Positions 8,777 to 18,347 of a stretch of DNA of 35,635 nucleotides are shown piece after piece. Location: contig NZ_JAHLME010000013.1 in assembly GCF_018919395.1 (NCBI RefSeq), forward strand, positions 1 through 35,635. The letters run 5' to 3'. Positions within the stretch are counted from its first letter, which is position 1; each line of letters begins with the position of its first letter. The translations under genes and the position numbers were made by a program. Under the pieces are notes generated by a model that searched no databases, had not been told where the DNA came from, and worked only from the letters and a program-made list of their open reading frames with translations. This DNA comes from Geomonas azotofigens. GTDB taxonomy: Bacteria > Desulfobacterota > Desulfuromonadia > Geobacterales > Geobacteraceae.

Positions 8777-10774
8777 ATGAAAAAAGCAGTTGCAGAAGCA
8801 GGAATCCACCCGGAGGAATGTTCGGAACTGGCAGCTGTCCAGTCGCAGGAAGGGATCATCGGGAACGTGAGGGGGCGTGTGCGCATGAACCTGGTCGCGT
8901 CGCTGGTGATGGTCCTGCTGTTCACCGGATTCTTTGCCACTTCTTACTTCCTGCCTAACGCCGACGCCTGGCCCAGCAAGTTCGACTCCTGCAGCTCCTG
9001 CCACTCGCAGGTAGACCCGGACGCGACCATCACCACCGCGATCAACGGCGCCGTTGGCACCTCGGTTACTGTGGCGCCGGGTGGGAGCTTTGAAGTGGAC
9101 TGGAAGGTGACCAAAGTGACCAACGCCGCGGGGGGGCAGGTCGGTGTCGGCGTCGAGATCGCCCTGCCGACCGGCTGGACTCTCGCCAAAGGCACCGTGA
9201 ACTCTCCCGCGATCTCCGGCTGGAACGCGGTGTGGGATGCCGCCGACGGCGTACCCGCCGGCTGGGCCACCGCGAACTCCTACAGTACAGCGACCGAGTA
9301 CCCGAGCAGCCCGGTCGGCTACACCATCAGTTACGACACCACCGCCTGGGACACTGGGAGCCGGAACGCGGCCTACGACAACGCCACAGCAGGCAAGGAC
9401 CTAGACGGCATCGCCGACAACATGGGTGCCGACGCCATCGTGACGGTTCCGGCCGGCACCGCTGCGGGCACCTACACCATAGTGGTGCTCGGCGTAGGCC
9501 ACGATACCTCGAAGTCACATGTTGAGCAGGCCATCACGGTCACGGTATCATCCGGCGGGGGTGGCGACACGACCAAGCCGGTGGTTTCCGCCGGGTTTGC
9601 CGCCACCACCCCCTCTCTCTCCAAGGTCATCCCGGTTTCCGGCTTCGCCGCCACCGACAACACCGGCGTCACCGGCTACATCATCACCACCAGCTCCACC
9701 GCTCCGCTTTCCGGCGCAGCAGGCTGGACCGCTTCGGCCCCGACCAGCTACACGGTTGCCGCCGACGGCAGCTACACCCTGTACCCCTGGGCCAAGGACG
9801 CAGCCGGCAACGTCTCCGCCGTGTACGCCTCCCCGGTGGCCGTCTTCGTCGACTCCACCAAGCCGGTGGTCTCGGCGGGCTTTGCTGCCACCACCCCGTC
9901 GCTGTCCCGCACCATCACCGTCTCCGGGTTCGCAGCCACCGACGCCAACAGCGTGACCGGCTACATGATCACCACCAGCTCCACGGCGCCGCTGGCCGGT
10001 GACGCTGGGTGGCTGGGCACGGCACCCACCAACTACACGGTCGCCTCCGACGGCAGCTTCACCCTGTATCCCTGGGCCAAGGACACTTACGGCAACGTCT
10101 CCGCGGTGTACGGCTCTCCGGTCGCTGTCGTCGTCGACACGGTGAAGCCGACGGTGTCGAGCACGGTGCCGGTGAACGGCGCCACCGGGACCACCCTCAA
10201 CGGTGCGGTGACCCTGAACTTCAGCGAGAACGTGAACTGCACCACGGTGACCACCAGTACGGTAACAATCTCCCCGGCGGTGACCTGGACCAGGACCAGC
10301 TGCTCCGGGACCCAGGCGGTGTTCACCCCGTCCGGGCAGGCCAACTCCACCTCTTACACGGTGACGGTAGGTGCTGCCGTGGCCGATACGGCCGGGAACA
10401 CGCTGGCCGCCAGCTACCCCTTCAGCTACACCACCTCGGCACCGGCACCGAACAACGCTCCGGGCGTGCCCGCCTCGCTGGTGCAGTACAAGAGCGACGG
10501 CACCACGGTGCTGACCAAGGGCCTGTACACCAACCTGACCACCCTGGTCTTCAAAGGGACGGTAACCGACCCGGACAGCGACACGGTGCAACTCGACATC
10601 GAACTCGCCGACGTGACCGCCGGCTTCACCGGCACCCCGACCTGCAGCAGCACCCTGGTCGCCAGCGGCAGCACCGCGGCCGCCACCTGCAACGGCATCA
10701 CCAACGGGCGTTTCAAATGGCAGGCCCGCGCTACCGACAGCAAGGGCGCGAACGGCAGCTGGACGCAATACTAG
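8777..10774 (+). CDS. Secreted monohaem Ig/fibronectin-like protein, C-terminally short paralogue of the next gene
   Basis: This 665-residue protein has a hydrophobic export segment at about residues 38-60 and one CX2CH (C72-H76). A 200-residue domain of unknown type follows (about 77-260), also found in the next protein. After that come two near-identical Ig/FN3-like repeats (about 266-361 and 362-455), a Big_5-like Ig domain (about 456-555) and part of another domain (556-665). ATG 8777 has a modest upstream GGGAAGAG. ATG 8885 (M37), preceded by GAGGGG, directly precedes the hydrophobic segment and may be the true start. The last domain stops at Trp-Thr-Gln-Tyr, where the paralogue continues for about a dozen residues and then into further domains and haems. 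A role as an extracellular binding or scaffold partner of cytochromes is inferred; no enzymatic motif is visible. Confidence 0.85.
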   Translation: MKKAVAEAGIHPEECSELAAVQSQEGIIGNVRGRVRMNLVASLVMVLLFTGFFATSYFLPNADAWPSKFDSCSSCHSQVDPDATITTAINGAVGTSVTVAPGGSFEVDWKVTKVTNAAGGQVGVGVEIALPTGWTLAKGTVNSPAISGWNAVWDAADGVPAGWATANSYSTATEYPSSPVGYTISYDTTAWDTGSRNAAYDNATAGKDLDGIADNMGADAIVTVPAGTAAGTYTIVVLGVGHDTSKSHVEQAITVTVSSGGGGDTTKPVVSAGFAATTPSLSKVIPVSGFAATDNTGVTGYIITTSSTAPLSGAAGWTASAPTSYTVAADGSYTLYPWAKDAAGNVSAVYASPVAVFVDSTKPVVSAGFAATTPSLSRTITVSGFAATDANSVTGYMITTSSTAPLAGDAGWLGTAPTNYTVASDGSFTLYPWAKDTYGNVSAVYGSPVAVVVDTVKPTVSSTVPVNGATGTTLNGAVTLNFSENVNCTTVTTSTVTISPAVTWTRTSCSGTQAVFTPSGQANSTSYTVTVGAAVADTAGNTLAASYPFSYTTSAPAPNNAPGVPASLVQYKSDGTTVLTKGLYTNLTTLVFKGTVTDPDSDTVQLDIELADVTAGFTGTPTCSSTLVASGSTAAATCNGITNGRFKWQARATDSKGANGSWTQY

Positions 10775-12150
10775 GAGCGGCACTCGATGGAATTCGATAG
10801 CATGAGGATCAAGATGGATAGTTCGAGAGTTCAAAATCGGGCAACAAGGTTCCCTTTACCGTCCAACAGCCTGCTGGCGCTGTTGTTGCTCGGCCTGTTC
10901 GTTCTGCTGGCGCTGCCGAGGCCGGATGCCCTGGCGCAGCCAACCAGGAACGCTACCTGCCTTACCGGCAACTGCCACGTCGCCACATCCACGACAGCCA
11001 GCCTCGCCTGGGGCATCATCTACAAAGGGGTCAAATACCCGTCCTCGCCTACGGCCTTGACCGTCGAAGCCGGGACCTCCTTCGAGGTGGAATGGATAGC
11101 TACCGGGATGACTTATGCTGCAAGCAACACGGGGATGTCCTTCGTGGTAGGTCTCCCTTCGGTCACCCCGACCGCATGGAGCATCAGTAGCGGTACCGCC
11201 ACCAACGCCGGTATTACCGGCTGGAACACGGTGTGGGACTCCGTGGGTGGCTGGAACTGGCGCACCGGGACAGTCCTTGACACAAGTGCCACCTGGCCCA
11301 GTTCACCAATCGGCTACAACATCGACTATTCCGGCTCCCCGCTTTGGGGGGATTCGTCCGGCGCAGCCTATGACGACGGCAGCACCACCACCCCGGGCGA
11401 CAAGGACGGCGTGGCAGACAAGATGGGAACCGACGTGGTGATCAACGTGCCCGCGAATACCCCAGCGGGTACCTACACCATCAACGTGGCCGGTGTAGGT
11501 CACTACTACGCCTCCAAGAACACCAAGGCCAACAAATCCCAGGCGATAACCATCACCGTCACCGCCCAAACTTCGGACACCACCAAACCGGTGGTCTCTG
11601 CGGGCTTTGCCGCCACGACCCCGTCGTCCTCCAAGACCATCACGGTTTCCGGCTTTGCAGCCACGGACAACACCGGTGTCACCGGCTACATGATCACCAC
11701 GAGCGCCACGGCACCGCTTAGCACCGACGCGGGCTGGACCGCCTCGGCGCCCACGAGCTACACGGTTGCCGCCGACGGCAGCTACACCCTGTACCCTTGG
11801 GCCAAGGACGCGGCCGGCAACGTCTCCCTCGTATACGCCTCGCCGGTCGCGGTGGTGGTCGATTCAACCAAACCGTTGGTTTCCGCCGGCTTCGCCGCCA
11901 CCACCCCGGCCACTGCCTGGACCATCCCGGTTTCCGGCTTCGCCGCAACGGATGCCCGCGGCGTGACCGGCTACATGATCACCACCAGCGCCACCGCACC
12001 GCTTGCCGGAGCTGCAGGCTGGACCGCCAGCGCGCCGACCAGCTACACGGTCACCGCCGACGGCAGCTACACCCTGTACCCCTGGGCCAAGGACGCAGCG
12101 GGCAACGTCTCCGCCGTGTACGCCTCCCCGGTTAGCGTCCTGGTCGATAG
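9574..12150 (+). repeat. Four related Ig/FN3-like modules shared by two adjacent genes
   Basis: Modules of about 280-290 bp encode KPVVSAGFAATTPS near the start and DGSYTLYPWAKDAAGNVS near the end. They occur at about 9574-9860 and 9861-10140 in the first gene, and about 11578-11868 and 11869-12150 in the second. Long stretches are nearly identical in DNA, which points to recent duplication or gene conversion. Confidence 0.85.
10772..10777 (+). promoter_or_regulatory. Stop codon overlapping the next gene's ribosome binding site
   Basis: The TAG stop (10772-10774) shares its AG with AGGAG (10773-10777), which stands 9 nt before ATG 10787. Terminating ribosomes would sit on the next start site, so the two genes are probably translationally coupled. 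Confidence 0.7.
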
Positions 12151-15100
12151 CGTGCATCCGAACGTGACCAGCACCGTCCCGACCAGCGGCGCCACCGGCA
12201 TTACCCCGGACAGCACCGTTACCCTGAACTTCAGTGAGGTGGTGAACTGCGCCACGGTGACCACTACCAGCGTTACCATCTCGCCCGCGGTCACCTGGTC
12301 CAGGACTAGCTGCTCCGGAAGCCAGGCCGTCTTCACTCCGACCGGCCAGGCCGGCTCCACCTCTTACACCGTGACCACCGGTACCGGCATCACCGATACC
12401 GCCGGCAACGCGATGAACAGCTCCTATCCGTTCAGCTACACCACGTCGGCCCCCATCGTTCGCCCGGACACCGCGATCAGCGCTCCGGCGGCCGCCGCGG
12501 TGCTCTCCACCAGCCCGGCCGCCATCACCGGTAGCGCCACTGCGGGAACCAACGCACTCGGCTCGGTGCAGGTTTCCACCAACAACGGCTCCACCTGGAG
12601 CGCGGCGACCGGTACCTCGGCTTGGTCCTTCTCCTGGACCCTGCCTGCCGAGGACTATGTCTCCCACACCATTCTGGCCAAGGCCGTTGACAGCGCTTCC
12701 AACGAGGACACCACCCCCGCCTCGGTCACCGTGATCGTCGATACCATGGCCCCGGCCGGCCTCACCAATACGGCCCCGGCCAACCTGGCGACCAACCAGG
12801 CGCTCACCACTTCGCTCAGTTCCGGTGCCGCCACCGACGCAAATACCAGCTCCGCGGTGCAGTACTTCTTCGAACTGGCCACCGACAGCGGCTTTACCTC
12901 CGGCGTGCTGCAAAGCGGCTGGCAGACCACCAGGACCTTCGCACCGACCCTGGTCGGCGGCACCACGTATTACTGGCACGTACGGGCGAAGGACGCCGCC
13001 GGCAACACCAGCGCCTACACCACCACCTGGAGCTTCACCACCATCGCTCCGACCGCGCCGAACGCACCATCCGCCAGCCAGTACCAGGCCGACGGCAGCA
13101 CCGTCATCGCCCAGGCCGGGACCGCGACCAGCACATCGGTTGTGATCAAGTCCACCGTCACTGACGTGAACGGCGACAACGTGACTCTCCAGGTGGAGAT
13201 GATTACCAACGGCAACGCCTTCGCCGGCGTCGCGAACTGCTCTTCCGTCGCCGTCACCAGCGGCTCGACAGCTTCCGCCGCCTGCTCCGGCCTCACCGAC
13301 GGACTCTCCTACAAGTGGCGCGCCCGTACCACCGACGGCACCTACAACAGCGCCTGGGTGGACTTCGGCGGCAGCGACCCCGACTTCACCGTCTCGCTCA
13401 CCAACGCCGCACCGGCCGCGCCGACCGCCCTGGCCCAGTTCCAGGCCGACGGCAGCACGGCCATCGCCTCCGGCGCAGCAGCCACCACCAACGTGGTGGT
13501 CATCGGCGCCACCATCGACGGCGGCAACTCCGACCCGGTCCTTCTCGAGGTCGACCTGAACAACGACGGCATCGCCGACTGCGCGAGCCCCTACGTCACC
13601 GGTCCGGCCACCGCCAAGGCAACCTGCAACGGTCTCGCCGACGGCTCCTACGACTGGAGGGTGAGGGCCAAGGACGGCAAGGCCGTATCCAGCGCCTGGA
13701 CCGCCTTCACCGGCACCCCTGACTTCACCGTGGCCACCGGCCTCGACTTCGCGGTCGATACCACCCCGCCGACCGACGGCGGCGCGAGCGCTTCCTCCGG
13801 CGACGGCTACATCAGCCTCAGCTGGACCGCGGCGACCGACGCGGGCGCGGGCCTCGACCCCGTTAACAGCTACAAGGTTGTGAAATCGAACGTCTCCACC
13901 CCGGCCGACTGCTCCGGGACCGCGCTCTATACCGGCAACGGCACCTCCTACTTCGACACCGCCGTCGTGAACGGCACCACCTACTACTACAGGGTCTGCT
14001 CCCTGGACGAGGTCGGTAACCTTTCCGCCGGCGCCACCATCTCCGGCTCCGCCTCGGCCATCGCGTTTCCGGACACCACCATGAGTTCCCCGGCGGCCAA
14101 CGCCGTGATCACCACCGGCCCGGTATCGATCGCCGGTACCGCGAGTGCGGGCGCCAACCCGCTCGCCTCGGTCCAGGTCTCCACCAACAACGGCAGCACC
14201 TGGGCCGCCGCCACCGGCACCGCCTCCTGGTCCTTCTCCTGGGCGCCGTCCAGCGAGGATTACGTGGCGCACATCATCCTCGCCAAGGGTGTGGACTCAC
14301 TGGGCTACGCCGACGCCACCCCGGCCCAGGTCGCCGTGCGCGTAGATAACGTCGCTCCGGCAGGTTTGAACAACTCGGCACCGGCCAACCTGGCCACCGC
14401 CGTGGCGCTTAACGCTTCCCTCACCTCGACCGCCGCCACCGACGGCAACACCTCGGCAGCGGTGCAGTACTTCTTCGAGATCGCCACCAACTCCGGGTTT
14501 ACCACCGGGGTACAGCAGAGCGTGTGGCAGACCGGCACCACCTTCACCCCGACCCTGGCGCCGGGCACCCAGTACTTCTGGCACGTGAAGGCGAAGGATG
14601 CCGCCGGCAATACCACGGCCTACACCACCACCTGGAGCTTCACCTCGGGCGTGGTGGCACCGGAGACCGTCCTTTCCGCACCGACCGCCGGCACCGTCTT
14701 CTCGACCTCGCCGGCCGCAATCAGCGGTACCGCGACCGCCGGCACCAACCCGGTCGGCTCGGTACAGGTTTCCGTGAACAACGGCACCTCCTGGAACACC
14801 GCAACCGGCACCGGCTCCTGGAGCTACTCCTGGACCCTGCCCGCCGAGGACTACGTAGCCCATACCATCCTGGCGCGCGCGGTGGACAACGCCTCCAACG
14901 CCGATCCGACGCCGTCCAGCGTTTCGGTCTACGTCGACACCGTGGCCCCGACCGGCTTCGCGAACTCGTCCCCGGCCAACCTCGCCACCGCGGTGGCAAC
15001 GACCGCCTCGCTGTCCACCAGCATGGCGACCGACGCCAACACCAGCGCGGCGGTGCAGTACTTCTTTGAGATCGCCACCAACTCCGGCTTCACCACCGGG

Positions 15101-17614
15101 GTGCAGCAGAGCACCTGGCAAACCGGCCTCTCCTTCGCGCCGATTTTGGCTTACGGGACCACCTACTACTGGCACGTGAGGGCTAAGGACGCTGCCGGCA
15201 ACATCTCGGCCTACAGCACCACGACGAGCTTCACCACCGCGGCGGCCACCACCATCGTGGCCCAGGGCACCGGCGAGATCAATCTCGCTGTCGCGCCGGG
15301 GGCCACCGAGATCGACCTCGATACCTTCACCCTGGCCACCCAGGCGGGGACCGATACCGTAACCGGCATTACCGTGGCGCTCGCCAACGGTACCTGGGCC
15401 GGCATCGCATCCATCAACGTAACCGATGACAGTGGCACCACCGTTTACGGCACCGCCAACCCGGGTTCCAACACCGTGGCCATCACCCTGACCACCCCGA
15501 TCACGGTGACCACGACACCGACCCAGTACGTCCTTGTGATCAATGCCAAGACGGCGACGTCGATGCCGGTACCTCCGGGCGCCAGCTACGCCGTTACCGG
15601 CACGGTGACCGCGATCACCTCCAGTAACCCGAAATCCTACGGCGACACCGCCTCGGCCACGGTCACCATCGACAACCTCTCCCCGGCCAACGTCACCGCC
15701 GCCGGCGGGGCCGCCGGCATCGCCTCCAACTCGCTGTACTGGACCAGCCCCGCTGACAGCGACTTCGCCGGCATCGTGGTGCTACGCCGCGCCGGCAGCG
15801 CCGTCACCGACACCCCGGTGGAGGGCGCGAACTACCTGCAGGACAACATCATCGGCTCCAGCACCGTGGCCTACGCGGGGAGCCTGAACAACTTCATCGA
15901 CGCGCCGCTTGCCAACGGCACGGTCTACTACTACAAAATCTTCGCCCTGGATTCCCGCGGCAACTACTCGGCAACCGGCGTCGCCGTCGGCCCCTACACC
16001 CCGGTACGCACCGCCTGGGCCAACAGCCCGATGCTGCACACCTCCACAACCACCGGTTCCACCAAGTGGAGCGCGAACGGCGGCTGGGGTGAGCCCGGCA
16101 AAAAATACGGCGGCTTCACCTGCGCCACCTGCCACAACATGAGTACCGCCAACATCATGCGTATGACCACCAGCGTGGCGACCGGCGACGGCAGCAACTG
16201 GGCCACCAACAACAGCCCGACGGTCGCAGTCTCCTACCTGAACCCGGCGACGGACAAGGGTAACGACTCGACGCACACCACCTCCAACCGTATCTGCGAG
16301 GTGTGCCACAGCGCGACCAACTTCCACAGGTACAACAACCCGACGGCGAACCACAACGGCACCGTCAACTGCACCCAGTGCCACTCGCACAACGCCGGCT
16401 TCAAGGGCTCCGGCGGCAGCTGCCTCTTGTGCCACAACTCTCCGCGTGGCGTGCGCCAGCAGGTCGTGGGCGCGACGCTTGGCTCCACGGGCGACGACTT
16501 CGTCCGTCCGTCCAGGCACATCAAGAACACCACCGTCAAGAACGTGGACTGCATCATCTGCCACGCCGAGGGTGACACCACATCCACCGAGACCTCGGTG
16601 AAGCAGGTGAGCCTCCATGGCACCAGCGGCGCTCCGATCCTCCTGAGGAACGTTGACAGCCAGGGCAACCCGGGTACTGCGGGCACCAACTACTGGTCCT
16701 GGCCGGGACGCCGCGCCGGCGGGACCACCATCACCTCCGCCGACCGCGACAACATGGACCGCTTCTGCGTCAACTGCCACGACTCCGACGGCGCGGCCAC
16801 CATCACCGTCGATACGGCCGGTACCGGCATCACCACCGGCACCGCGCTGGCCAGGAAGCTGACCCCGTTCAACCCGCTTGACGGCGGCTCGCCGCTCAAC
16901 GTCAAGTCGCAGTTCAACTCCGGCAACGCTGTGGGCAGCGCCTACGCCAGCCATCACAACCTAAACATCTACACCAAGCGCTACACCGCGACCTACGCCT
17001 CCACCTACGCCTCGCGCGGCGGCTGGACCGGCACCTCCAAGGACGGCGTGGCCATGACCTGGGACACCGGCCTGCACTGCTCCGACTGCCACTTGAACGA
17101 GAGCAACGCCCACGGCGCCAGGAACTCGACCCGGATGCTGCAGGACAAAAACGGCGCCGATGCCACCACCACCAACGCCAGCGACGGCACCGGTACCTTC
17201 GTTTGCTACCGCTGCCACCTGAGCACCGTGTATAACAACACCAACGTCACGGTCACCGGTAAGGCGAGGATCGAGCACAACAGCCTCGACAACGTCCCCT
17301 GGACCGTCGGCTCCTACAACGACCATGGCATCATCTGCTTCAACTGCCACATGGGCGGCGGAGTCAACAACATCGGCGGCATCCACGGCAACAACCGCAG
17401 CATCACCACGTTGACCCAGGGTACGACCAAGAGCTACCGCTTCATCTACGGCGGCGAGCTCGGCCTGAACATCTCCGAGGCCAACTGGTCCACCACCACG
17501 GCCCCTTCGTGCTACACCGCCTCCTCCACCTGGGGCGGAGCCTGCAACAAGCATGACGGCTCCGCGGGCACCGGCAGGATCGGAACCCCGGTCTACGCAA
17601 GGCCGCTGCAGTAG
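10787..17614 (+). CDS. Large secreted Ig/FN3-domain multihaem cytochrome
   Basis: This is a 2275-residue protein. A hydrophobic signal (about residues 27-45) ends near DALA-Q (residue 50), followed by a CX4CH motif (C58-H64). Domains then run in order: the unknown N-terminal domain shared with the previous gene; two Ig/FN3-like repeats (about 264-454); a Big_5-like Ig domain (455-557); an Ig plus FN3 pair (558-757); two related domains (757-983); an FN3 domain (about 990-1090); two more Ig plus FN3 pairs (1094-1487); a beta-rich segment; and another FN3-like domain (1634-1738). The C-terminal 530 residues hold nine CX2CH motifs: CATCH, CEVCH, CTQCH, CLLCH, CIICH, CVNCH, CSDCH, CYRCH and CFNCH. 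The start is supported by AGGAG 9 nt upstream; in-frame ATGs at 10802 and 10814 are alternatives. The architecture suggests a long extracellular stalk presenting a haem-rich tip, which is inference. Confidence 0.9.
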   Translation: MEFDSMRIKMDSSRVQNRATRFPLPSNSLLALLLLGLFVLLALPRPDALAQPTRNATCLTGNCHVATSTTASLAWGIIYKGVKYPSSPTALTVEAGTSFEVEWIATGMTYAASNTGMSFVVGLPSVTPTAWSISSGTATNAGITGWNTVWDSVGGWNWRTGTVLDTSATWPSSPIGYNIDYSGSPLWGDSSGAAYDDGSTTTPGDKDGVADKMGTDVVINVPANTPAGTYTINVAGVGHYYASKNTKANKSQAITITVTAQTSDTTKPVVSAGFAATTPSSSKTITVSGFAATDNTGVTGYMITTSATAPLSTDAGWTASAPTSYTVAADGSYTLYPWAKDAAGNVSLVYASPVAVVVDSTKPLVSAGFAATTPATAWTIPVSGFAATDARGVTGYMITTSATAPLAGAAGWTASAPTSYTVTADGSYTLYPWAKDAAGNVSAVYASPVSVLVDSVHPNVTSTVPTSGATGITPDSTVTLNFSEVVNCATVTTTSVTISPAVTWSRTSCSGSQAVFTPTGQAGSTSYTVTTGTGITDTAGNAMNSSYPFSYTTSAPIVRPDTAISAPAAAAVLSTSPAAITGSATAGTNALGSVQVSTNNGSTWSAATGTSAWSFSWTLPAEDYVSHTILAKAVDSASNEDTTPASVTVIVDTMAPAGLTNTAPANLATNQALTTSLSSGAATDANTSSAVQYFFELATDSGFTSGVLQSGWQTTRTFAPTLVGGTTYYWHVRAKDAAGNTSAYTTTWSFTTIAPTAPNAPSASQYQADGSTVIAQAGTATSTSVVIKSTVTDVNGDNVTLQVEMITNGNAFAGVANCSSVAVTSGSTASAACSGLTDGLSYKWRARTTDGTYNSAWVDFGGSDPDFTVSLTNAAPAAPTALAQFQADGSTAIASGAAATTNVVVIGATIDGGNSDPVLLEVDLNNDGIADCASPYVTGPATAKATCNGLADGSYDWRVRAKDGKAVSSAWTAFTGTPDFTVATGLDFAVDTTPPTDGGASASSGDGYISLSWTAATDAGAGLDPVNSYKVVKSNVSTPADCSGTALYTGNGTSYFDTAVVNGTTYYYRVCSLDEVGNLSAGATISGSASAIAFPDTTMSSPAANAVITTGPVSIAGTASAGANPLASVQVSTNNGSTWAAATGTASWSFSWAPSSEDYVAHIILAKGVDSLGYADATPAQVAVRVDNVAPAGLNNSAPANLATAVALNASLTSTAATDGNTSAAVQYFFEIATNSGFTTGVQQSVWQTGTTFTPTLAPGTQYFWHVKAKDAAGNTTAYTTTWSFTSGVVAPETVLSAPTAGTVFSTSPAAISGTATAGTNPVGSVQVSVNNGTSWNTATGTGSWSYSWTLPAEDYVAHTILARAVDNASNADPTPSSVSVYVDTVAPTGFANSSPANLATAVATTASLSTSMATDANTSAAVQYFFEIATNSGFTTGVQQSTWQTGLSFAPILAYGTTYYWHVRAKDAAGNISAYSTTTSFTTAAATTIVAQGTGEINLAVAPGATEIDLDTFTLATQAGTDTVTGITVALANGTWAGIASINVTDDSGTTVYGTANPGSNTVAITLTTPITVTTTPTQYVLVINAKTATSMPVPPGASYAVTGTVTAITSSNPKSYGDTASATVTIDNLSPANVTAAGGAAGIASNSLYWTSPADSDFAGIVVLRRAGSAVTDTPVEGANYLQDNIIGSSTVAYAGSLNNFIDAPLANGTVYYYKIFALDSRGNYSATGVAVGPYTPVRTAWANSPMLHTSTTTGSTKWSANGGWGEPGKKYGGFTCATCHNMSTANIMRMTTSVATGDGSNWATNNSPTVAVSYLNPATDKGNDSTHTTSNRICEVCHSATNFHRYNNPTANHNGTVNCTQCHSHNAGFKGSGGSCLLCHNSPRGVRQQVVGATLGSTGDDFVRPSRHIKNTTVKNVDCIICHAEGDTTSTETSVKQVSLHGTSGAPILLRNVDSQGNPGTAGTNYWSWPGRRAGGTTITSADRDNMDRFCVNCHDSDGAATITVDTAGTGITTGTALARKLTPFNPLDGGSPLNVKSQFNSGNAVGSAYASHHNLNIYTKRYTATYASTYASRGGWTGTSKDGVAMTWDTGLHCSDCHLNESNAHGARNSTRMLQDKNGADATTTNASDGTGTFVCYRCHLSTVYNNTNVTVTGKARIEHNSLDNVPWTVGSYNDHGIICFNCHMGGGVNNIGGIHGNNRSITTLTQGTTKSYRFIYGGELGLNISEANWSTTTAPSCYTASSTWGGACNKHDGSAGTGRIGTPVYARPLQ
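12460..15250 (+). repeat. Three Ig plus FN3 double-domain repeats within one gene
   Basis: Units of about 590 bp lie at about 12460-13050, 14066-14650 and 14651-15250. Each encodes SVQVS-NNG-W, then AVQYFFE, then a Trp-His-Val-(Arg/Lys)-Ala-Lys-Asp-Ala-Ala-Gly-Asn block. The second and third are adjacent. The first is separated from them by three other domains. Confidence 0.85.
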
Positions 17615-17646
17615 TAAGTTAACGGCAGCATAAGCAGCACCCACAG

Positions 17647-17706
17647 ACAGTGCAGGGACTGTGAAACCGGTTACGCCGCTCACAGAACCTGCACTGTTTT
17701 TCTTTC
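17647..17706 (+). terminator. Strong rho-independent terminator ending the cytochrome island
   Basis: ACAGTGCAGG (17647-17656) pairs with CCTGCACTGT (17688-17697). An inner CTGTG/CACAG pair extends the stem, and a run of T with one C follows directly (17698-17705). It lies 33 nt after the stop of the Ig/FN3 cytochrome gene. Confidence 0.88.
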
Positions 17707-17724
17707 CTGACGGGGAATACAAAC

Positions 17725-17754
17725 TTGATATTTGTGCTGTAGCTACGGTATCTT
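17725..17754 (+). promoter_or_regulatory. Candidate sigma70 promoter of the cytochrome maturation genes
   Basis: TTGATA (17725-17730, 5 of 6 to consensus) and TATCTT (17749-17754, 4 of 6) are separated by 18 bp, just after a strong terminator. Transcription would begin near 17761, leaving a short leader before the next gene. Confidence 0.5.
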
Positions 17755-17783
17755 AATGGCCGCCGTACCAGCTGCAGATTAAT

Positions 17784-18347
17784 GTGCCGGAGGCTGTCCT
17801 GCCCAGAGCAACCCTTAAGACATACCTGCTTGCCTTCCTGGCCCCGCTAGTCCTTTTCCCCCTGGTGGGAGTGGCCTGTGGCGACGCGGCGTACTATCGC
17901 TTTCTGCTGGCGAAGGCGGTCCCTTCCCTGGACGAAAGCGAGCGTATCAAGGCCGCGGTCACCGAGTTCAACAACCGCTTCATGGATATCTATGCCTCCC
18001 AGGGGGACAAGCGCGGCATCGGCGCCGTGCCGGCCACGGTCGGTGTGCGCCACAGCCTGGTCAAGGATTCCGGAGCGCTCTGGATGGGTGGGCGGGTGCT
18101 GGTGTACGACATCGCCTCCCTCGATTTCCGCAGCGTGCAGCAGGATGGCCCCTTGAGCGCCACGGTGCTGGTCAAGGAGGAGTGGAACTACCAGTACAAG
18201 GACGGCAAGACCTATAAGGAAGTCGGGCAGGTACACGGCACTGGATCCCTGATGCGCTACCGCATGGTGCGCCAGGGCGGGGCATGGCTGGTTCAAAAAT
18301 GTGAGCCGGTGCGGGAAGCGGTTAAAGGGGTGAAGAAGGGTGTCTAG
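17784..18347 (+). CDS. Unknown membrane-anchored or exported small protein, possibly NTF2-like
   Basis: This is 187 residues if it starts at GTG 17784. A hydrophobic segment (about residues 13-31) ends at VACGDAA, which could be a signal peptide, an anchor or a weak lipobox around Cys32. The remainder is a soluble alpha/beta domain (ERIKAAVTEFNNRFMDIY at the start, RYRMVRQGGAWLVQKCEPV at the end). That pattern of an N-terminal helix followed by strands ending in W-V/K resembles NTF2-like proteins; this is a guess from shape. The start is uncertain: no good ribosome site precedes GTG 17784, while GGAGG (17789-17793) precedes an in-frame CTG at 17799. It is first in an operon with ResB-like, CcsB and ResB genes and overlaps the next gene by 8 nt, so an auxiliary role in cytochrome c maturation is inferred. 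Confidence 0.75.
   Translation: MPEAVLPRATLKTYLLAFLAPLVLFPLVGVACGDAAYYRFLLAKAVPSLDESERIKAAVTEFNNRFMDIYASQGDKRGIGAVPATVGVRHSLVKDSGALWMGGRVLVYDIASLDFRSVQQDGPLSATVLVKEEWNYQYKDGKTYKEVGQVHGTGSLMRYRMVRQGGAWLVQKCEPVREAVKGVKKGV

Noticed and set aside
4405..8940. Antisense open frame of about 1500 codons opposite the giant cytochrome gene
   Set aside because: It mirrors the GC-rich, repeated codons of the cytochrome, has low-complexity Ala/Gly/Val-rich translation and no domain signal. Stop-free antisense frames are expected from this codon usage.
11864..14272. Antisense open frame of 802 codons opposite the Ig/FN3 cytochrome
   Set aside because: Low-complexity shadow of the + strand gene, with no recognisable domain.
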